A stretch of 64,000 nucleotides of DNA from Linanthus parryae (taxonomy: Eukaryota; Streptophyta; Magnoliopsida; Ericales; Polemoniaceae), in contig JALGPY010000010.1 of the NCBI GenBank assembly GCA_023055425.1, positions 22,336,363-22,400,362 of the forward strand. Reading direction: 5' to 3'. Below, piece by piece: positions 57,518 through 64,000 of this stretch. The notes beneath the pieces are model-generated. The model did no database searches and was not told where the DNA came from. It saw only the letters and a list, made by a program, of their open reading frames with translations. Every line of letters begins with the position of its first letter. Position 1 is the first letter of the stretch. The position numbers were made by a program, and so were the translations under genes.

Positions 57518-58738
57518 TGTGAGACCCCGTTTTAAAAATATTATTATACATAAGTTATATTTGGTGAAAATTTGTTTACCGATGATTATCATGACTTAAT
57601 TTATTTTTTTATTGATATTATTTGGTGATACATATGCATGTTTTGGTAACTCATGTTTGCTTGTGTTACAGTTGCATGGCTCCCTTGATGCGTAATAGTA
57701 GACAAATGGAATTTTATATTGTTAAAGATTTCAATTAAGCTACTTTTTAGCTAGGTGATGGTGTGGATGTACATATGAGCAAGTTTGATGCTTATCCATG
57801 TTTCCAGGTGGAGTCTTCTAAGTCTCCTTTACCGTAATACATAGGTGACTATTTACTAATTGTCCTATGGGGTTAGGACACAAAGGTTGACACATATGAT
57901 AACTTGTTCTCAAAGCTTAAGAGCACTATAGATATTACAGTGTCTTTTTCCTAACCGAAGCCTAGTTTCACCAAATAAGGTTTATTTATTTATTTTCTTT
58001 TAACAATTTCACGGAGTTAGTGAATTAAGAGAGTTTGGCCAATCTAGTGGTGGTTGTACGGCTGGAATAGTAAGAACAGGAGATCTCTTTCAAAAATTCT
58101 CGTGAGGAATTGTCGAGCAGTGGTTGTTTCACCTATGTTCGGACTGATTGAGGTAGGGGAAATCTAATCTCTAAATTTCCTCAGTTACAGTCTATATCTG
58201 TATGATTGCTAGTATGATTTTTATAGCTTTTTTAGCTATCTGCTGATTAACTGGTGATTGATAAATCACGCTGTTTGAATATTTGGTGCCGCATGTTGAT
58301 TTGTAATAACTGGCTGTTGTGTTAAATAGATTTTAGATTTCTAAGCCAGTGGTTAGGCGGTACCTGCTGGGCTATTTTGGCTCACCCTACTGTTTTACAG
58401 GTTGACCTGGAGAGCGACTGGATCGCGGAGTAATTGCTAAAAAGTGAATTGTTTAGCTAGAATAGATGTTTTTAGCTGTTTTTAGCAATCTGTTGTAAAT
58501 TATTGTTTTGACCAGATATTTATAAAAATTATCATTTTTGACGAGTTGGTATAACTTTTTAAATAATTCGGTCACGTACCAGTTTTTCATAAAGTTGATT
58601 AAAAAATGTTGTTTCAGAGGACTGTGTGTTCTGCTGGTTGAGATTTGGACGTCCGGAAGTGCAAGACTGGTTGATATTATCCGCGCGTTTATCGAATAAT
58701 CTATATTTTTATTGTTTAAAGTGTGACGGGTCGTCACA
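57518..58738 (+). repeat. LTR 3 of the three-LTR element
   Basis: 1221 bp, ending at the right CTTGA duplication. Confidence 0.95.
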
Positions 58739-61700
58739 CTTGATACCCAAATCTCTAAACAGAAACTTGAGCCAATTTAGTTCAGCTGCAGTTGAGACAA
58801 GAGCTCTGTATTCTGCCTCAGTAGATGATCTGGAAACTATATGTTGCTTCTTAGAAATCCAAGAGATGAGATTTGTGCCCAGAAAAATACAAAAACCAGT
58901 TGTAGATCTTCTGGTAGTAGGGTCTCCAGCCCAGTCCGCATCAGAGTAGGCAGTAAGGTGGAAAGAGCTTTTGTTGAACAGCAAACCATGAGAGATAGTA
59001 CCTTGAACATATCTAAGTATTCTTTTGAGTTGCAGAAAATGACTGTGAAGAGGTTGATGCATATGCTGACAAATAGTGTTAACTGCAAACTGAAGATCAG
59101 GTCTTGTAATTGTAAGATATTGGAGACCACCCACTATGCTTCTGAACCAAGTTGTATCTGAAAATGGAGAATCAGACCCAGTGTGTGCTTCAGAGGACTT
59201 TGTAGAACATGGTGTAGAACAAGGTTTGCAAGAAAGCATTCCAGCTTTGTGAAGCAGATCACTGGCATACTTTTTTTGAGAAAGATGAAGACCTTGAGCT
59301 GTTTTGAGAACCTGAATACCCAAGAAGTAAGACAAATCACCCAGATCCTTCATTGCAAGTACCATACTCAGATGCTTAATAAGATCTTGAACTGCTTGAG
59401 AGTGACTACCAGTAACTAGAATGTCATCCACATAGACCAGGACAACCAATGTAAGGTCATTCTTCTTGAGAACAAACATGGATGAATCAGCTTTGCTGAG
59501 AAGAAAAGCATAGTTGATAAGAGAAGAACTCAGCATATTATACCAGGCTCTAGGTGCTTGCTTGAGCCCATAGAGAGACTTGTTGAGTCTACACACAAAC
59601 TGAGGATGTGCTGAGTTTTCAAAACCTAGAGGTTGCAACATATAGACCTCTTCCTCAATAGTGCCATGAAGGAAGGCATTAGAGACATCCAGCTGCTTAA
59701 TAACCCAGTTGCAGGAGATAGCCAGAGAGAGAACAACTCTAATTTTCTGAGATTTCACGACATGACTAAATGTTTCAGAATAGTCCAAGCCATATTGTTG
59801 TAAGAAACCCTTGGCAACCAATCTGGCCTTGTGTCTAGCTACAGATCCATCAGAATTTTTCTTGATTCTGTATACCCATTTGCAGCCAATAGGCTTTCTG
59901 TTATGAGGTAGAGGAACCAGAGACCAGGTGCCTTGTGTAATGAGAGCATCATACTCTTCTTGCATTGCCATTTGCCAAATGGAGCTTTGAGAAGCCTCCT
60001 TATAGGAGGAGGGTTCTGTAGTGGAGGAACTGGAGACAGAGATGTATGCATATCTAGGATTAGGCTTGGTGATGCCAGCTCTTGATCAGGTGATCATTTA
60101 ATGAGTAGGTGGTGGGGAAGGTGATGAAGAGGTAGAAGGAGATGGGATATTGTTGTTAGAAGTAGGAGAGCTGAAAGAAGAAGAGCTAGGTGAGGGTGGA
60201 GAAGAGGGAGAAGAAGTAGTAGGTGGTTTGAAAGCAAAAAGGGGTTGAAGAAAAGCCCAGTCAGTGGTGTAGGATGAGGGTTTGTGAGTAGGAGAAGTGT
60301 AGTGTGGTAGAGAAGGAAACTGAGTTTCATCAAAGACTACATGTCTTGAGATGTAAACTACATGAGAGACAGTATCAAGGCATCTGTAACCCTTTGTATT
60401 TGGACAGTAACCCAGAAAGATACATCTAGTGGATTTAGGTTGCAGCTTATGTGAAGTATATGGTTTGAGCCAAGGATAGCAAAGGCAACCAAAAATTTTG
60501 AGGATGGAGTAATCTGGGACAGAATTATGTAGTTTTTGATAAGGAGATATAAAGGAAAGAGACTTTTTGGGAAGTCTGTTTATAAGAAAGTTGGCAGTTA
60601 TTGCAGCTTCTAGCCAGAATGAGGAGGGTAATTTGGCATGAGAAAGCAATGTAAGTGCTATTTCCATAAGGTGTCTGTGTTTTCTTTCCACTCTCCCATT
60701 TTGTTGGGGTGTGTGTGGACAAGATGTTTGGTGAAGAGTTCCTTGAGATTGAAGGTAAGAGGCAAAAGCTGAGTTGACAAACTCAGAGCCATTATCAGTT
60801 CTAAAGAGCTGAACAGTAGAATGAAACTGTGTGTGAATCATAGCAGTAAAGCTTAAGTAAGCTTTGTAAGCATCAGACTTGAACTTAAGTGGATAAAACC
60901 AGCAATATTTGGAGTAATCATCTAAAAACAAGACATAATAGTTGTATTGTTGACAAGAAGGTTCAGGGGAGGGTCCCCAAACATCAGAATGGACTAACTG
61001 AAACAGAGAAGTAGCATGGGACTTAGAATGAGAAAAAACTAGTTTATGAGCTTTAGAAACAGAACATGAATTACACAAAGATGTAGGAGTAACAAATTTT
61101 TGCTGAAGACAAGATTGAAGTGTTTGTTGAACAGCAAATGCAGGATGGCCCAGTCTGTGATGCCATAGAGCTGTATTATGAGAGGTGGAAGCAGCATATG
61201 CCACAGTAGCCAGAGAAGAGGGCTTTGGAGTTTGCATAGAAGTGACAGCAGCAGATAGTTGATAAAGACCATTTTTACATGGGCCTGTGCACAAAATGGT
61301 CTTGGACTGATTGTCCTGAATAACAAAGTGAGTAGCATTAAAATTTATGCTACAATCATTGTCAGAAGTAAACTGAAACACAGATAGCAAGTTTGCAGAC
61401 AAAGCAGGAGAATAGAACACATTTGGGATTTTAAAATGAACTTGAGAAGAGACAGGAATGGTTGAATGACCAATTGAATGTATGGACAAGGCATTACCAT
61501 TTCCAATTGTGACTGTGTCAGGTCCAGTGTATGGCTGAAGATTAGAAAGTTGAGCTGCATTTGAGGTGACATGATTGTTGGCACCAGTGTCCAAAAGCCA
61601 TGGAGAAGTGAAGGGGTCCTGATCAGCATTATGAATAGCAGCAGTATATGCCCTTTTTGGTTTAGTGCTAGCAAACTTGGATGTGTCAAGCCTATACCAG

Positions 61701-62614
61701 CAGTTGAGTGCTGTATGTCTGGTCCTGCCACAAATTTGACATGTAATTTCATCTAAGACAGAAGAAGGTGCTGGTGGCCTGCCAAGAATACCAGCAGCAG
61801 AAGAAGGCTTTGGAGAATTATGAGAGGATGATGGAAAAGTGTTAGGGAATGGTTTGGAGTAGTACTGATATTTGGAAGAGGGATAGGGTTTAGGTTTGTA
61901 TGTAGGTCTATATTTAACAGCTTGATAAGTTGTATGAATTTCAGCACCACTAGAAGGTCCAACTGAAAGATTCTTGAATGAGGCTGTTGTAGAAACATGT
62001 AACTCTTCAGAGATGAGTAATGAGCTAAGTTCAGCCACAGAAATAGGAAAGCCTCTAATTCTAACTGCAGCTTTGAAGTAATCATACTCAGAAGGAAGTC
62101 CTTGTAGAATGTAGATGATCAAGTCATCCTCAGATATGAACTCATTAACTTGAGCAAGTTGATCAGTAATAGAGTCAAGATATGTAGTCATAGAGCTGGA
62201 TCCTTTTACTGCTGAGGTAAGTTGATGCTTCAATTGATGCACATGTGATCTTGAGAGTGAAGAAAACCTTTGTGCTAGAGCATTCCATATGAGATAAGCA
62301 TGTTGATGATGTAGAACAGTTGGTAAAATGGATGGAGAAATGGAAGCATACAGACAGCTCTTAAGATGTTGGTCAATAGCAAACCATTGTTCAAAAGATG
62401 GATTAGTAACAAGAGTGCCAGAAGAGGAATCCAGAATTTGTGAAGAAGGCACATGTGAAGTATCAGTGAGATAATGCAAGAGATTATTAGCTTGTAGAAT
62501 AGTTGATAATTGTGCTTTCCAAATTAGGTAATTAGTGCCATCAAGCTTCATTTGCACTAATGAACGAAGATTAGCTATCAAGAACTTTAAGCCTTCAGGT
62601 AGTAAATCAGCCAT
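58739..62614 (-). pseudogene. Copia gag-pol polyprotein, main part
   Basis: Start chosen at ATG 62614 (MADLLPEGLKFL) just after the leader; one frame to 58739 gives 1292 codons, about 1381 residues with the 53349-53623 piece. Domains in order: gag (MKLDGTNYLIWKAQL), CCHC knuckle CQICGRTRHTALNC, protease WLLDTGANNHV, pre-integrase HRLGH, integrase with HSDVWGPS, FRTDNGSEFV and CPHTPQQNGRVERK, RT with GCKWVYRIKK, LDVSNAFLHG and catalytic YVDDILVTG, RNase H with SDADWAGD and SSTEAEYRAL. The only breaks are two nonsense codons between integrase and RT: TAA 60100-60098 and TGA 60088-60086. It copies and integrates the element in the family; this copy cannot make full pol. Confidence 0.95.
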
Positions 62615-63046
62615 GAGGAAGAGATAGCTGAAAAATAGGTCAAACTCGGCAAAACTCGGATGATAACTCGGTAACTCAGAGAAAACTCGGTGCATTACAC
62701 GGCAACTCAGCAAGAACTCAGTGGATTACACGGTAACGCGTGAACTCGTCAATATAGCTCAAAACTCGGCAAAACTCGGAGGATAACTCGAATCCAACTC
62801 AGTAAGCATATCGAGACAGAATTAAATGCAGAGAATCAACAATTCACAGTTCTCAAGTCGAAGAAAGTTCAGACAGCAATGATAATTGAAGAACATCGAG
62901 AGACGAAGCGATAGATTTGCAGAAACATGTGTAAGAAGAGCAAAAACAGATTTACCAGATCGACGGCTAAAAATTGGAAGAATCGGAGACAAGAGGCGAC
63001 GGTGAGGACGCAGCGGAGAGATCGATTCACCGGCGACGAGCCATTA

Positions 63047-63061
63047 ATGGCTCTGATACCA
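63047..63061 (-). other. PBS (tRNA-Met) of the F-box Copia
   Basis: Minus strand TGGTATCAGAGCCAT directly adjoining the 5' LTR. Confidence 0.93.
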
Positions 63062-63300
63062 TGTGGAAGATCACAGCCATGGCAGGTCTTGAGGAAGACG
63101 AAGAAGATTCAGAGAAAGAGAGAGAGAAAATGAAAGAGGGAGAAAGAATATTTTGTATTTCATTAACTGATTTCTGTTACAATTGATGTATATATACATC
63201 ATCATATTTGCACACTAGTCCCTCATTATTACACTAATACAACTATGACCTAGCCACATAAGTTTGGCTAAACTACACACAACTCCCTATATGCTTAACA
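63062..63300 (-). repeat. 5' LTR of the F-box Copia
   Basis: 239 bp, followed by the TGTAG duplication at 63301-63305. Confidence 0.93.
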
Positions 63301-63305
63301 TGTAG

Positions 63306-63493
63306 TCCGTCTACATTGACCCATTTTCTTACCCGAATCGCACAAGAGAGACTATGTTCTTACGGTGGCTGCGTGAATAGTGAATGGCGACGAAATTAGA
63401 AGAGAGTATGAGAGAATACCAGAGCTTGGAGACGCATTTGAGCCGTGACAGCGACTTCGCCGGCTGTCTCGCCACAATCTCAAGTATATTATC
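63306..63493 (-). pseudogene. F-box gene, N-terminal part (F-box domain)
   Basis: Minus-strand frame from 63493 reads DNILEIVARQPAKSLSRLKC then VSKLWYSLILSSNFVAIHYS, a clear F-box (the usual RLPAKSL is RQPAKSL), ending at TAA 63331-63329. The TAA lies in GGGTAAGAA, which could also be a splice donor. The F-box binds SKP1 in SCF ubiquitin ligases. The start Met is not recognisable: a TAG at 63496-63494 precedes DNI. The C-terminal part of the same gene is at 53127-52253. Confidence 0.85.
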
Positions 63494-64000
63494 CTAGGTT
63501 AACTCTTTCTTCAATCTCTCTCCATCTTCTTCTTTTCCAGCAGGAGGAACTGAACAAACGACAAGAGCTGTAGAGGAAGAATCCATCACCGTTCAAGGTT
63601 CATCACCACATTAATAACTTTGAACTATCAATTCAGTTAATAACGAGTGACCTTTACTCATAAACTGAACCCAATCAATCAGAAATTAAGAGCACGCTGC
63701 TTTCTGCATGTACTTAAATCATGTAGTTTTCAACAATTTCTAGGAATGGAGCACAAATCTGCAGGTTTCCGCTCATCAACATGCCTAAAGTGAACTTTTA
63801 CTTTCAACTAACAATTTCTTCAGCAGGGACGTTTTGCAAAACTTTTTTGTGGTTCTGGGAATAGAGTCCAGCCACCGGATACGACACAAAACGAAAAAAA
63901 AAAACCCCATAATCTATATTTAGCCTCGGGATGACAAATACTAGAGGCAGCATTAACGATTAGACGAATTGAACAGATGCCACACATACTAAGAGCAACT
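63494..64000. other. Probable 5' flank of the F-box gene
   Basis: CT-rich then AT-rich sequence upstream of the F-box on the minus strand. No further ORF or TE signature recognised. Confidence 0.45.

Larger units (their letters stand above)
53624..58738 (+). mobile_element. Three-LTR tandem retroelement (LTR-int-LTR-int-LTR), non-coding
   Basis: Three LTR copies (53624-54844, 55573-56789, 57518-58738; about 1.22 kb each, TGTGAGACCCCG...GTCGTCACA) alternate with two interiors (54845-55572, 56790-57517; 728 bp each). Each interior begins with a tRNA-Met PBS and ends with a purine tract TAAGTGGGGTAGAT. Perfect CTTGA target duplications flank the whole array (53619-53623, 58739-58743), so one insertion event covers it. 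No ORF above ~107 codons and no gag/pol. GGGACGAAATTTTTATAAGTGG before the LTR resembles Gypsy chromovirus 3' ends. Plus orientation. Confidence 0.95.
53128..63300 (-). mobile_element. Near-intact Copia retrotransposon inserted in the F-box gene
   Basis: Minus orientation. Short LTRs 53128-53354 (227 bp) and 63062-63300 (239 bp) start TGTGGAAG and end GCTTAACA on the plus strand; perfect TGTAG target duplications (53123-53127, 63301-63305). PBS (tRNA-Met) adjoins the right LTR and a purine tract TTGAGGGGGCA the left LTR. The pol gene is nearly full length and is interrupted by a three-LTR element at 53624-58738. De-nested size is about 5.05 kb. LTRs differ by about four substitutions and one 12-bp indel, so it is young. 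Short LTRs and gene order suggest an Ale/Ivana-like lineage, not established here. Confidence 0.95.

Noticed and set aside
53624..58738. CRISPR or satellite array interpretation of the 1.95-kb repeats
   Set aside because: Units contain LTR boundaries, PBS and PPT and the array is flanked by a 5-bp target duplication, so it is a retroelement.

Overview
The window is plant nuclear DNA, most likely from a eudicot. Evidence: a spliced eIF1 (SUI1) gene with GT-AG introns, a plant-type F-box gene, plant LINEs, Copia and Ty3/Gypsy elements with tRNA-Met and tRNA-Asp primer sites, and no prokaryotic features. Species cannot be named from the sequence. Only one gene looks functional; nearly everything else is transposable elements (TEs), many nested.

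Layout: 48-626 (-) Helitron/PIF1 helicase remnant; 797-1738 (+) LINE 3' fragment; 1768-1988 SINE-like element; 2000-4400 (+) eIF1 gene with promoter motifs and a 5'UTR intron; 4419-9530 (-) L1-type LINE (LINE-A) with a perfect 12-bp target duplication but no endonuclease domain; 9747-13230 short tandem repeats and two decayed copies of another LINE tail (LINE-D); 13231-14808 unassigned.

From 14809 to 49200 lies one 5'-truncated minus-strand LINE (LINE-B) of about 3.2 kb, split into four pieces by three insertions: (i) a LARD-like LTR element 16938-37073 with ~3.95-kb LTRs and a non-coding interior, carrying a Copia element (25302-33504) inside one LTR; (ii) a Copia solo LTR 37622-39050; (iii) a solo LTR 39251-48888 carrying an Athila-type gag-protease-only Gypsy element (39595-48053). 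In each case the LINE reading frame rejoins after one copy of a 5-bp target duplication is removed.

49201-52250 holds unassigned sequence and a decayed plus-strand LINE (LINE-C). From 52253 to 63493 a minus-strand F-box gene is split between its F-box and its C-terminal domain by a nearly intact Copia element (53128-63300). That Copia is itself broken in its RNase H region by a three-LTR tandem element (LTR-int-LTR-int-LTR, 53624-58738). The last 500 bases are probably the 5' side of the F-box gene.

Functionally, eIF1 is the only likely host product. The rest records successive transposition, LTR recombination and gene disruption; several elements (LARD-like, gag-only, multi-LTR, EN-less LINE) are non-autonomous and would have depended on relatives elsewhere.
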